Positions 1-8,457 of a stretch of DNA of 64,000 nt are shown piece after piece. How positions within the stretch are numbered: the first letter of the stretch is position 1; each line of letters starts with the position of its first letter. The stretch comes from Candidatus Omnitrophota bacterium (lineage in GTDB: Bacteria > CAIJMQ01), in contig JAHJCU010000003.1 in the NCBI GenBank assembly GCA_018812925.1, positions 170,436-234,435 of the forward strand, written 5' to 3'. The translations under genes were made by a program, and so were the position numbers. The notes beneath the pieces are model-generated. The model ran no database searches and was not told the origin of the DNA. It was given only the letters and a program-made list of their open reading frames with translations.

Positions 1-551
1 CAATATCAACTGTTTTGTTTAATTGAGCGTTATTGGGGTTTTGTTAGTATTCTCGTGTGTGAGTATGCCTGTTTTCGGTTCTCTTTCTGTCTTTCTTCTC
101 CATTTTCCTTCATGTTCTGCCGGTATTTTTTTTCATCCTGATAAGTTAGAGCTGAAGAAGAGTTCCATAAAATTTTTGTTGTCTGAAGTATATTAAACTA
201 TTATTCACAACCTATATAGAATCCTTTCGACGGCGGGAAAATTCGCAAGCAAATTCTTTTTACCATATCCGGCACGTAAGCATTTGTCAAAACATCTGCC
301 TTGAATCAACTTTCCTTATTGATTGGTTTCCCTCTTATATCTGTTGATGTTGTTTCTAAGATGGATTTGGGGCTATTTAAAGAGTTTCTACTATCTTTTA
401 ATAGGATAAGGTGGAAGAGAGAAAATGTATTGTGCAATGAACTGGTTATCTATTAAGAGGGTTTTCAAATTATACTTAACTGCTTCTTTTAATGCCAAAA
501 CAAACAACAATGACATCATACATTATGCACCTCACTTTATTCGGCTAAAAT

Positions 552-586
552 CAAAAAGCAAAATTGCAAAATAAAAATGCAAAATT
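552..586. repeat. CAAAATN heptad array (half element)
   Basis: Five consecutive 7-nt units in register: CAAAAAG, CAAAATT, GCAAAAT, AAAAATG, CAAAATT. No matching inverse array follows, so this looks like one arm of the hairpin type seen elsewhere in the window. It is AT-rich, so chance low complexity is a partial alternative. Confidence 0.55.
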
Positions 587-621
587 CGGTATACGGTTAG
601 AGTTACGATGCCCGTTTTTTC

Positions 622-680
622 GTAATCAGTAATTAGTAATTTTTAAAATTACGGATTACGATTTACGGATTACCAATTAC
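622..680. repeat. GTAATNN heptad quasi-palindrome
   Basis: Left arm GTAATCA, GTAATTA, GTAATTT (622-642), a 4-nt AT loop, then right-arm units AATTACG, GATTACG, ATTTACG, GATTACC, AATTAC (647-680), all in 7-nt register and mutually inverse. It ends five bases from the stop codon of the dehydratase gene at 686, so it could act as a terminator-like hairpin. It belongs to the same family as 39872-39890 and 49472-49609. Confidence 0.8.
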
Positions 681-685
681 AAGAC

Positions 686-2581
686 TTAAAAATCGGTCAT
701 TTTAGGTGCTTTATATTCCGGAACCAATTCTTTTAACTTTTTAATTACCCTGTCTTGATCATACAAATGAGCCTGTTTTATTAATTCTTCAATTTCGTCA
801 ACAAGCTTTTTGCTTTCTCTGTCGTCAATTTCGTCAACAACTAAAAATAATTTACTGTCATTGACTCTTTTTAAATTTTCGTATTTATAATGAAGTTCTT
901 CAACTAATTTTTCGCCGGGTCTAAGACCGATGTATTCTATGTTAATTTTTTCTTCTGTTTCACCGTTAGAATAAAACTCTATTAATTTCCTCGCTATTTC
1001 TTCAAGTTTTAAGGGGTTTCCCATATCTAATATGTATAAATTCCCATTTTTGCCTAAAGAACCTGCTTTAAGAATCAGTTGAACAGATTCGGGTATGGTC
1101 ATGAAATATCTTAAACATTTCGGATGAGTAACGGTGACGGGTCCTCCTTCTTTTATCTGTCTTTCGAAAATAGGAATTACGCTTCCTCTGCTTGCAAATA
1201 CATTCCCGAATCTTACAGCGATAAAATTAGTGATATTTTGGTTATTTTTTGATTTTATGAAGAGTTCTCCCATCCTTTTTGTTGTACCCATTACTGAAGT
1301 GGGATTAACAGCCTTATCGGTTGAGATGTATACGAACTGCTTAGTTTTAAACTTCATGGCAAGTTCAGCTAATAAAACTGTTGCTTCTATATTATTCAAA
1401 ACACCTTCTATTACTTCTTTTTCAAGCATGGATACATGTTTATAAGCAGCGGCATGAAATATTATATCCGGTTTTTTTTCACTAAATATTCTCTCCATAC
1501 ATTCCTTATTTCTTATATTATTCAGATAAAAAGATAACCTATCTGAATTACCTTTTTCCTTCATAAATTTATAAATTCTATTATTCAATTCATATAAAGC
1601 AGTTTCTTCTTTATCTATTAATAAAAGCTCTCTAATATTGTATCCTGCTATTTGGCGAGATAGTTCTGAGCCTATAGAGCCTGCGGCTCCGGTAATCATT
1701 ACACATTTACCCTCAAGATATTTATTAATTTCAAAAGTATCTAATTTAACGGTTTTTCTGCCAAGAATATCTTCCGGTTGTATTTTGCGTATCTGACTTA
1801 TAGAAATTCTTTTATCCAAGAGTTCACTTACACGTGGAACTATAGAAACGGACACCTTTGATTGGTGGCAAAACTTATAAATCTGTGCTATATCATCTCC
1901 CGTAGCAGAAGGAATAGCTATAATTACCCTCTGGATATTAAACTCCTTAACTATTCGGGGTATGTTCTTTGTGGTACCTAGAATTCTAAAACCATGAATA
2001 AAAATTCCCTGTTTAGTCAGGTCATCATCAATAAACCCAATTAAATTATAAAAATCTTTTGCTTCGCTTAAGATATTTCTTAATAGTTGTTCTCCTGCAT
2101 TGCCTGCTCCAACAATTAAAATCTTTTTTCCGGAAGAAGGTTTTTTAAAAAATTCATTTACCGCTCTTTTTGAAAAACGGATTCCACCACAAGTTAAAAA
2201 AATCAAGAATGCAGAAATCAAAAATACTGACCTTGGGAATCCCAAAAAAATCTGTCCTCTTAAAAAGAATAAAATAGTTCCAATAAGAATAAAATCACCT
2301 GTAATAGCTTTGATTAGTCTTGAAAGTTCAGACATACCAATAAAACCCCAGCTAAAATGATAAAGACGAAAATAGTAAAAAATAGGTAGAGTTAAAAGAT
2401 TGGTAAGAAGAATAAAATTTCTCATTAAAAGTAAATATTTTTGAGGAATATTTCCATCGAATCGCAGAAAAAAGGCTAACCAAACTGAAAAAGAAATCAG
2501 CAGGATATCACTAATTATAAATAGAAATACTCGGTTTTTAACCGTATTTAATAAAATCTTATTCCAAAATGTAATTTTCAT
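686..2581 (-). CDS. FlaA1/WbpM-type membrane nucleotide-sugar 4,6-dehydratase
   Basis: Polysaccharide biosynthesis protein of the FlaA1/CapD/WbpM family, predicted to convert UDP-GlcNAc to UDP-4-keto-6-deoxy-GlcNAc at the inner membrane. The N-terminus has about four membrane helices, then a first nucleotide-binding fold (GAGNAG near residue 158) and a catalytic SDR domain (ITGAAGSIG near 297). The triad region reads STDKAVNPTSVMGTTK, so methionine replaces the usual tyrosine, as known for WbpM. The start is uncertain: a GTG at 2632 would give 648 aa but overlaps the next gene by 23 nt and lacks a ribosome site. I prefer ATG at 2581, 13 nt after AGGAG. Together with the next two genes it fits the WreV-WreU-WreQ set for QuiNAc-primed glycans. 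Confidence 0.9.
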   Translation of the reverse strand: MKITFWNKILLNTVKNRVFLFIISDILLISFSVWLAFFLRFDGNIPQKYLLLMRNFILLTNLLTLPIFYYFRLYHFSWGFIGMSELSRLIKAITGDFILIGTILFFLRGQIFLGFPRSVFLISAFLIFLTCGGIRFSKRAVNEFFKKPSSGKKILIVGAGNAGEQLLRNILSEAKDFYNLIGFIDDDLTKQGIFIHGFRILGTTKNIPRIVKEFNIQRVIIAIPSATGDDIAQIYKFCHQSKVSVSIVPRVSELLDKRISISQIRKIQPEDILGRKTVKLDTFEINKYLEGKCVMITGAAGSIGSELSRQIAGYNIRELLLIDKEETALYELNNRIYKFMKEKGNSDRLSFYLNNIRNKECMERIFSEKKPDIIFHAAAYKHVSMLEKEVIEGVLNNIEATVLLAELAMKFKTKQFVYISTDKAVNPTSVMGTTKRMGELFIKSKNNQNITNFIAVRFGNVFASRGSVIPIFERQIKEGGPVTVTHPKCLRYFMTIPESVQLILKAGSLGKNGNLYILDMGNPLKLEEIARKLIEFYSNGETEEKINIEYIGLRPGEKLVEELHYKYENLKRVNDSKLFLVVDEIDDRESKKLVDEIEELIKQAHLYDQDRVIKKLKELVPEYKAPKMTDF

Positions 2582-2609
2582 AATGTATTTTTTACTCCTA
2601 ATGTTTTTA

Positions 2610-3173
2610 TCAATGCTGTACTCCTTTTCCACGAATCACAGCGATAATAGTTATACACAGAATCTTAAGGTCAAATAAGAAAGATTTATTTTTCAGATAA
2701 TACTCATCGAGTTCAACTTTAAGCGGAATAGATAATTCGTCCCTGCCGTTAACTTGAGCCCATCCGGTAACTCCGGTAATAAGAGTATGCACATTCTTTT
2801 TTGTTCTTAATTCTATCAAATCATCCTGATTAAACAATGCTGGCCTTGGTCCAACAAAGGTCATATCACCGGACAATATATTAAATAATTGTGGTAACTC
2901 ATCTAAGCTGAATTTACGTAAAAAATTTCCTACCGGTGTAAGATAATAATCTGCATCTTTCAAAAGGTGCGTGGCAACTGCCGGGGTATCAGCGCGCATT
3001 GTACGGAATTTGCACATTTTAAATATCTTATTATCTTTTCCCACACGGTCCGACCAGTATAACACAGGACCGACAGAGGTCAATTTAATAATTATCGCAA
3101 TCAATAATAACGGTAAGCTTAAGCAAAACAATAGCAAAATAGCAGTAGTTAAATCAAAAATCCGCTTTATCAT
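2610..3173 (-). CDS. Monotopic phosphoglycosyl transferase (PglC/WreU-like sugar transferase)
   Basis: A 187-aa bacterial sugar transferase that would load the first sugar-phosphate onto undecaprenyl phosphate and so start each repeat unit. It has one N-terminal hydrophobic re-entrant helix (residues 10-32), the basic KFRTMRAD motif, the catalytic Asp-Glu pair in SLDELPQL and the FVGPRPAL motif typical of the family. The length matches the short PglC class without extra membrane helices. It overlaps the upstream epimerase by 4 nt (ATGA), so translation is probably coupled. Beside a WbpM-type dehydratase and a WreQ/WbpV-like reductase, the likely donor is UDP-QuiNAc or a related 6-deoxy amino sugar; the exact sugar is inferred. 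Confidence 0.9.
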   Translation of the reverse strand: MIKRIFDLTTAILLLFCLSLPLLLIAIIIKLTSVGPVLYWSDRVGKDNKIFKMCKFRTMRADTPAVATHLLKDADYYLTPVGNFLRKFSLDELPQLFNILSGDMTFVGPRPALFNQDDLIELRTKKNVHTLITGVTGWAQVNGRDELSIPLKVELDEYYLKNKSFLFDLKILCITIIAVIRGKGVQH

Positions 3174-4120
3174 GATTTATAGTGTTTGACGGTTTCCTTT
3201 ATACCTTCTTCAAGACTAAATGGCGGTTTCCAGCCAAGCAGATTTCTGATTTTATTGCTATCAACAATAAGAGTCCCTGTCAATTTTTCTACTTCTTTGC
3301 CCTTACCTGCAATCTTGCACAGTGCTTTCAATATGTTAGGATGTAAGGAAAATAAAAGCAGCTTCTTATTCATTGCAGAAGCAATCATCTTGATTAAATC
3401 CGGAGTAGAAACATCTTGTCCATCGCTTACCATAAATGTTTCCCCTGCTGCTAACTGATGAGTAACACAAGTAATAATAGCGTCTACCAAATTACCGAGA
3501 TAAATAAAGCTACGCCGGTTACTAATATTTTTAAATGGCAAAGGTAGTCCGGAGCCAGCAATTTTAATCAAATTTTTGAAATTAGCTTTTACTCCCTGTC
3601 CATAAACCAAAGGAAGCCGTAAAATGACCATCTGAAGCCCGGTCTCAGCGACTACAGAAGCTAATACCTGTTCAGCCTCCATTTTGCTTATACCATAAGC
3701 GTCTTGGGGCTTGGGAATATCATTTTCGTTATATGGCTTTAAATCTCCCTCGCCATTGACTTTGACAGAACTGATAAAAATAAATCTTTTAACTTCTGCC
3801 TTTGCAGCCATCCGCGCCAAACGTTCAGTTCCCAGAACATTAACTTTCCGGAAAGCATCAGGAGAACCAACTGTTGAATCACTCATGATATGGACGCGTG
3901 CCGCCAAATGAATGACTGTATCTACTTCAGCAAAATCCGAATCGTTAAAATTATCACTTTCGATTGCATTTAAATGAACGCCCTCAACCCCAACTGGAAG
4001 AGTATTAATTTCAGATTCTTTTTGAAAAGTGCCCTTAACTTTCCAACCGTTTTCAAGCATTTTAGCGCATAACGCGCGTCCGATAAACCCAGTTGCTCCA
4101 GTTATAAAAACTATCGGCAT
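3170..4120 (-). CDS. NAD-dependent SDR, WbpV/WreQ-like 4-keto-sugar reductase or epimerase
   Basis: Extended SDR of 316 aa. It shows the N-terminal ITGATGFIGRAL nucleotide-binding motif, HLAARVHIM near residue 73, a serine in FISSVKVNGE and the catalytic YGISK tyrosine/lysine pair. This sequence type is usual for WbpV/WreQ, which reduce UDP-4-keto-6-deoxy-GlcNAc to UDP-D-QuiNAc, and for related UDP-GlcNAc 4-epimerases. The neighbourhood (phosphoglycosyl transferase and 4,6-dehydratase immediately downstream) favours the reductase role; a GalE-like epimerase cannot be excluded. It is followed with a 4-nt overlap by the sugar transferase. Confidence 0.85.
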   Translation of the reverse strand: MPIVFITGATGFIGRALCAKMLENGWKVKGTFQKESEINTLPVGVEGVHLNAIESDNFNDSDFAEVDTVIHLAARVHIMSDSTVGSPDAFRKVNVLGTERLARMAAKAEVKRFIFISSVKVNGEGDLKPYNENDIPKPQDAYGISKMEAEQVLASVVAETGLQMVILRLPLVYGQGVKANFKNLIKIAGSGLPLPFKNISNRRSFIYLGNLVDAIITCVTHQLAAGETFMVSDGQDVSTPDLIKMIASAMNKKLLLFSLHPNILKALCKIAGKGKEVEKLTGTLIVDSNKIRNLLGWKPPFSLEEGIKETVKHYKS

Positions 4121-4145
4121 ATTAATATCAATTGAATATCAAAAT

Positions 4146-5267
4146 TTACTTATACCAAACTGTTCGGTTAATATAATCCGTATAGCTCAAAATAATCCTT
4201 ACGACTTTTTTCGATACATTATCTACATCATAATCAGATACTATCCTGAATTGATGGTTTTTTTTCGAATGTTGAGCTATTACAACTTGCATAGCAGCAA
4301 TAATATCTGCACTTTTTAAGCCACACATTATCAATGTCCCCTCATCCATGCCTTCAGGCCGCTCGTGAGCTTGACGTATGGTCACCGCCGGGAAATTCAA
4401 CAAAGAAGACTCTTCGGTTATTGTCCCGCTGTCAGAAATTACGCAAGCCGCATTCATTTCTAATTTTACATAATCAAAAAAACCAAGAGGTTTTAAAAAT
4501 GAAATTCTTCTGTCAAAATGTCGTTTATCTGACGCTTTTAGCTTTTTCCTTGTGCGAGGATGCGTTGAAACAATTAATTGTTTATCAAATTTTTTCACTA
4601 TTTTATTAAGCGAATCCAAAAGATCAAAGAAGTTCTGCTCTGAATCGATATTTTCTTCACGATGGGCACTCAATACTAAATAAGCTCCTTTTTTCAGTTT
4701 TAATTGCTCTAAAACTGATGATTTCAATATGGAAAGCATATAAAAATCAAGAATCTCTTTCATCGGTGAACCGGTCTTTATAATTGTTTCCGGCCTTATC
4801 CCCTCTGCAATTAAATATCTTCGAGCATGCTCAGTTAATGTCATATTGATATCGCTCAGGTGGTCAACTATTTTTCTGTTTAATTCTTCCGGAACACGTT
4901 GGTCAAAACAACGGTTGCCGGCTTCCATATGAAAAACAGGAATTTTCCGTCTTTTTGCAGCAATCACGGATAAACAACTATTGGTATCCCCATAAAGAAG
5001 AACAGCATCAGGACACTCCTTTTCCATTATCTTATCTGAAGTAGAAATTATATTACCGATCGTTTCTGCCAAGCTTTTCCCAACCGCTCCTAGAAAATAA
5101 TCCGGCTTTCTAATGCCCATCTCTTTAAAAAACACTTCATTTAATTCATAATCATAATTTTGTCCGGTATGCACGAGCACATTCTTCTGATATTTTTCCA
5201 GCTCATTGATTACTCTACTGAGTTTAATAATCTCCGGTCGAGTACCGACTATTGTCATGATTTTCAT
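4146..5267 (-). CDS. Non-hydrolysing UDP-HexNAc 2-epimerase (WecB/WbvD-like)
   Basis: A 373-aa epimerase with a GT-B-like fold that inverts C2 of a UDP-N-acetyl amino sugar. Visible family motifs are VGTRPEIIKLS at the N-terminus, HTGQNYD, HMEAGNR and VISDSGTITEES followed by TIRQAHERPEG. The start has AAAGGATATAAAT upstream. It is the third gene in order after a CapE/FnlA-type dehydratase-epimerase and an RmlD-like reductase. That trio corresponds to WbvB-WbvR-WbvD (UDP-L-QuiNAc) or CapE-F-G (UDP-L-FucNAc). Because the middle enzyme lacks the cupin domain of CapF, UDP-L-QuiNAc is the better guess. Confidence 0.92.
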   Translation of the reverse strand: MKIMTIVGTRPEIIKLSRVINELEKYQKNVLVHTGQNYDYELNEVFFKEMGIRKPDYFLGAVGKSLAETIGNIISTSDKIMEKECPDAVLLYGDTNSCLSVIAAKRRKIPVFHMEAGNRCFDQRVPEELNRKIVDHLSDINMTLTEHARRYLIAEGIRPETIIKTGSPMKEILDFYMLSILKSSVLEQLKLKKGAYLVLSAHREENIDSEQNFFDLLDSLNKIVKKFDKQLIVSTHPRTRKKLKASDKRHFDRRISFLKPLGFFDYVKLEMNAACVISDSGTITEESSLLNFPAVTIRQAHERPEGMDEGTLIMCGLKSADIIAAMQVVIAQHSKKNHQFRIVSDYDVDNVSKKVVRIILSYTDYINRTVWYK

Positions 5268-5291
5268 ATTTATATCCTTTCTTAAAAAAAT

Positions 5292-6359
5292 TTACCTGAG
5301 CAGTTCTTCACTGTGCGACAAATCAACATCCTCAATCATTATCTTATGCTTTTTTAATAATTTTATGGTTTCGGTAAAATCAAGCGCAGTATCCTTTGAA
5401 CTAAACTCTTTTTTCAAAGCGGTGGGTTCATTTTTGCTTGTCTTACGCAATTCCGGCAACATAGGCAAGATAACATAATAGTCCCCTCTTCTTATGCAAT
5501 GTGTCGCTTCCTCTTCTGAAACCATTATCTCATGCATCTTTTCCGCCGGCCTGATTCCTGTAATCTTTATATCTATTTTTCTTTTACCAATCAAAGCGTT
5601 TGCGATATTAATAACAGTTGCAGCGGGAACATTAGGCACATATGTTTCTCCTGTCTTGCCAAATCGCAATGCTGCAAATAATGTTTCTACGGCTTGATTA
5701 AGACTTAATAAAAAGCGTGTCATTTCCGGAACTGTTACCGTTACAGGACCGCCATTCTTAATTTGTTCATGGAAAAGAGGGATGACTGAACCGCGGGAAG
5801 CCAAAACATTGCCATAGCGTACACAAATAAAACGAGTTTTAGGATTGAGGATATTAGCCGCGATAATAATCCGCTCCTGAATAGCCTTGGTCATCCCCAT
5901 CACATTTATGGGTTTACATGCCTTGTCGGTGCTGACACTAATAACTGTATTGACAGGATAGCTATTTTCTTTGATGGCTCGTACTATATTTGAAGCACCG
6001 ATACAATTGGTCAAGACCGCCTGAGTGGGGAAGTATTCACATGTCGGAACTTGTTTTAACGCTGCTGCATTAACAACAATATCTGCGTCTTTTACGGCAG
6101 AACAAACATCTGCGTAACTCCGTATATCTCCGATACGAAACTCCAGAGTATTCTTAAAATTATTGTAAATAACTTCCTCGGTGGCGACTAATTTGTGTAA
6201 ATATGACATGCGCATCTGATGCTGTTTTGCTTCATCGCGGGACATAACTATTATCTTTTTGGGAGTTCCTAGTTTTCCGCTTAATACTCTTTTTACAAAA
6301 ACTTTGCCTAACGACCCGGTCCCGCCGATTATAAGAATTGTTTTTTTGTTAAAAATCAT
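5292..6359 (-). CDS. UDP-GlcNAc 4,6-dehydratase/5-epimerase (CapE/FnlA/WbvB family)
   Basis: Soluble 355-aa SDR that starts the L-FucNAc/L-QuiNAc pathways by dehydrating and epimerising UDP-GlcNAc. It has IIGGTGSLGKVFVKR at the N-terminus, VMSRDEAKQHQMR (typical of FnlA/CapE), NAAALKQVP, and VSTDKACKPINVMGMTK in the active site with the MxxxK pattern. RFLLSLNQAVE and GIRPAEKMHE are also characteristic. It follows the reductase gene with a 4-nt ATGA overlap and precedes the 2-epimerase, so the three are a translationally coupled set. Distinct from the membrane dehydratase at 686, which lacks the FnlA-type signature. Confidence 0.92.
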   Translation of the reverse strand: MIFNKKTILIIGGTGSLGKVFVKRVLSGKLGTPKKIIVMSRDEAKQHQMRMSYLHKLVATEEVIYNNFKNTLEFRIGDIRSYADVCSAVKDADIVVNAAALKQVPTCEYFPTQAVLTNCIGASNIVRAIKENSYPVNTVISVSTDKACKPINVMGMTKAIQERIIIAANILNPKTRFICVRYGNVLASRGSVIPLFHEQIKNGGPVTVTVPEMTRFLLSLNQAVETLFAALRFGKTGETYVPNVPAATVINIANALIGKRKIDIKITGIRPAEKMHEIMVSEEEATHCIRRGDYYVILPMLPELRKTSKNEPTALKKEFSSKDTALDFTETIKLLKKHKIMIEDVDLSHSEELLR

Positions 6360-7228
6360 TGTTTCCTTCCTTTCAGTTCAATTACTAACTCATCAATCAT
6401 TTTTTCCCATGAAGGTGGAGTATATCCAAACTCTTTTCGGAATTTTGATGAATCCAAACTCCGGTCACAATGAAAATCCTCATCTGGTGTAATTTCAATA
6501 TCCAAATTCATTTTTTTCTTAATCAGCATTAGTAAATCAAATTTAGATATAGGATTGCTAGAAACATTATAAAGCCCGTGTGCCTGCGGGTAATCAACTA
6601 TCAGCATCTCTACAATCCGACACAACTCCAAAGTAGTAAAGCCGGAATATATGGCGTTTTTGTAACCTTTAATAGTGCCTGATTGCGCAAGAAACCACTC
6701 CAAGAGTTCATATCTATGCAATAATTCTGTGCCAATAAAAGATGAACGTAACGTTAGCGTATTGTCTTCTTTAAGCTCACCTTTAGCTTTCGTTTTTCCA
6801 TAAATATCCGTGGCTGAAGTTAAGCTTTCTTCTGTATAATGCCCAATTTTACCGTCAAAAACACAATCCGTACTAAAAACAACTGTTTTGGCATTGTTAT
6901 TCTCTCCCCATGTTGCCAATTTATGCGGAAGAGATGAATTCAGGGCAAGACTCATAGCCATATCATTTGTCTCTTTCCTATGCTTAGTCATACCAATACA
7001 ATTCAATATGATACTCGGCTGAATTCTATCTAATAACTTTTCTACATCAGGAAAATTCAAAGCATTTAGATTTTCAATTACCCGTGTTTCATCCTCAAAA
7101 ATATTAAATTTTTTATAATCATGCCGATAGCCACGAATTACAGTAAATGTGTTCGGAAAACGCGGTGATAAATATTGCCAAAGCTTATGACCGAGCATCC
7201 CACTGCCGCCTAAAATTAGGATACGCAC
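6356..7228 (-). CDS. RmlD-like SDR sugar reductase (WbvR-like)
   Basis: A 290-aa RmlD-superfamily protein with ILGGSGMLGHKLW at the N-terminus, NCIGMTKHR near 115, FSTDCVFDG and YGKTKAKGE (the catalytic Tyr/Lys pair). It lacks the roughly 80-residue C-terminal cupin domain of CapF/FnlB, so it resembles WbvR, which reduces the 4-keto group to give UDP-L-RhaNAc before 2-epimerisation to UDP-L-QuiNAc. It starts with GTG and has GGAGC upstream at about 9-nt spacing. It sits between a WbuB-type glycosyltransferase and the CapE-like gene, with which it overlaps by 4 nt. Confidence 0.85.
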   Translation of the reverse strand: MRILILGGSGMLGHKLWQYLSPRFPNTFTVIRGYRHDYKKFNIFEDETRVIENLNALNFPDVEKLLDRIQPSIILNCIGMTKHRKETNDMAMSLALNSSLPHKLATWGENNNAKTVVFSTDCVFDGKIGHYTEESLTSATDIYGKTKAKGELKEDNTLTLRSSFIGTELLHRYELLEWFLAQSGTIKGYKNAIYSGFTTLELCRIVEMLIVDYPQAHGLYNVSSNPISKFDLLMLIKKKMNLDIEITPDEDFHCDRSLDSSKFRKEFGYTPPSWEKMIDELVIELKGRKQ

Positions 7229-7229
7229 T

Positions 7230-8456
7230 TTATCTTGCTCCTTTTACGGTTTTTATTAAGCGGTCCAGTTGGTCTATAAGTTTTGACCGTTCAAAATTAT
7301 TTTCAAAATACTCTCTTCCCTTAAGGCCCATTGCGCGTCGTTCATCTGCTTTCATATGATACATCTTCAAAGCTAATTGGGCAAGAGCTTCGGGATTTTC
7401 AGGTTCACATGAAAATCCTGCCCCGGATTCCTCAATAATTCTTGCTCCTTCTCCGGCCAATGAGGCAATTATTGGCTTGGCGCATGCTAAATACGATTGA
7501 ACCTTGGCGGGGATAGTAAACGAAAAAATTTCCTCATTTTTTAGCGTAGCAAGCATAACATCCGCCAATGCAAAATAACGCGGCATCTTTTCTGCAGGAT
7601 GTCTCCCGAGAAGTGAAAAATTAGCACTTAAATTACGTTTTGCTATTTCCTCTTCAACCCAAAGACGCTTTCTTCCATCTCCTATGATAATCCAATGTAT
7701 TTCCTTGTAATCTCTAATCCTCTCTGCCGCCGATATAATGGTACTGAAATCCTGTGCTGTACCGATATTTCCTGCGAACATGATTATGAATCCCTTGGGC
7801 ATAACTTTTCGCTCTTCTGAATTTGCCTCAAGCTTAACAGGACTGTAAAATTCCTCTGCGCTATTTGGAAAATAAGAAATGCGGGCGGCATTCACTCCTA
7901 AACTTTTAATGGACGGAATAAAAGCTTTCGATTGCACGAGAATCAAATCGCATCTATGGTAAATAAACTGCACCAACTTTTTTACATATTTTATAATGAA
8001 AGAGGAATGTACCGCTCCTGTAGCGGACAAGCTTTCAGGCCAAAGGTCTTGCACCCAAAAGAAAATAGGCGCAGATTTAATTTTCTTTAGTATGATAGCA
8101 GGTAATCCCACGGTAATAGGGGATGGCTCATATACAAATATTACATCATACCGTTGGCGGCAGATAATAGGAGCAAGAATGCTGGCATAGAAAGCAAATG
8201 AAAGATAATTAATCAACAAACGAATTTTATTACTTCTACCTCTAGAGACCAGCGGCACACGTATAATTTCTGCGCCACGGTAACTCTGCCTTAAATTTTT
8301 GAATATGCCATAGCCGGGAAAAAACTTACCATCGGGATAATTAGGGATACCCGTTAAAACCGTAACTTCATACCCTTTTTCAACCAGCCCGGCAGTTAAA
8401 TCGTTAATACGAAAATTTTCCGGCCAAAAATATTGTGTAAGTACTAATATTTTCAT
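7230..8456 (-). CDS. wbuB: GT4 glycosyltransferase, WbuB (L-fucosamine/quinovosamine transferase) family
   Basis: A 408-aa GT-B glycosyltransferase. The N-terminus (LVLTQYFWPENFR then GIPNYPDGKFFPGY) is characteristic of WbuB, the putative L-FucNAc transferase of E. coli O26. The C-terminal donor domain has MFAGNIGTAQDF, LLGRHPAEKMPRYFALADV and PAKVQSYLACAKPIIAS, the nucleotide-sugar binding part. The adjacent UDP-L-amino-sugar gene trio makes an L-QuiNAc or L-FucNAc donor likely. The gap to the reductase gene is one base. It acts on lipid-linked oligosaccharide at the cytosolic face of the membrane. Confidence 0.88.
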   Translation of the reverse strand: MKILVLTQYFWPENFRINDLTAGLVEKGYEVTVLTGIPNYPDGKFFPGYGIFKNLRQSYRGAEIIRVPLVSRGRSNKIRLLINYLSFAFYASILAPIICRQRYDVIFVYEPSPITVGLPAIILKKIKSAPIFFWVQDLWPESLSATGAVHSSFIIKYVKKLVQFIYHRCDLILVQSKAFIPSIKSLGVNAARISYFPNSAEEFYSPVKLEANSEERKVMPKGFIIMFAGNIGTAQDFSTIISAAERIRDYKEIHWIIIGDGRKRLWVEEEIAKRNLSANFSLLGRHPAEKMPRYFALADVMLATLKNEEIFSFTIPAKVQSYLACAKPIIASLAGEGARIIEESGAGFSCEPENPEALAQLALKMYHMKADERRAMGLKGREYFENNFERSKLIDQLDRLIKTVKGAR

Positions 8457-8457
8457 C

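Larger units (their letters stand above)
1..685. other. Gene-free stretch downstream of the polysaccharide cluster
   Basis: I see no convincing gene here. The longest plus-strand frame is a 31-codon reading frame at 361-456 with no ribosome-binding site. It extends upstream without a start to a stop near 278, so it could be a decayed coding fragment, but I recognise no family. The right end carries two short-period repeat arrays, at 552-586 and 622-680, annotated separately. The stop codon of the first gene lies at 686-688, only five bases past the second array. Confidence 0.6.

Noticed and set aside
361-456. Small plus-strand gene
   Set aside because: There is no ribosome-binding site, no recognisable similarity and no neighbouring context; left as possible decayed sequence.
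1134-1445. Plus-strand open reading frames opposite the cluster genes
   Set aside because: They are shadows of the real minus-strand genes and lack ribosome sites and family motifs.
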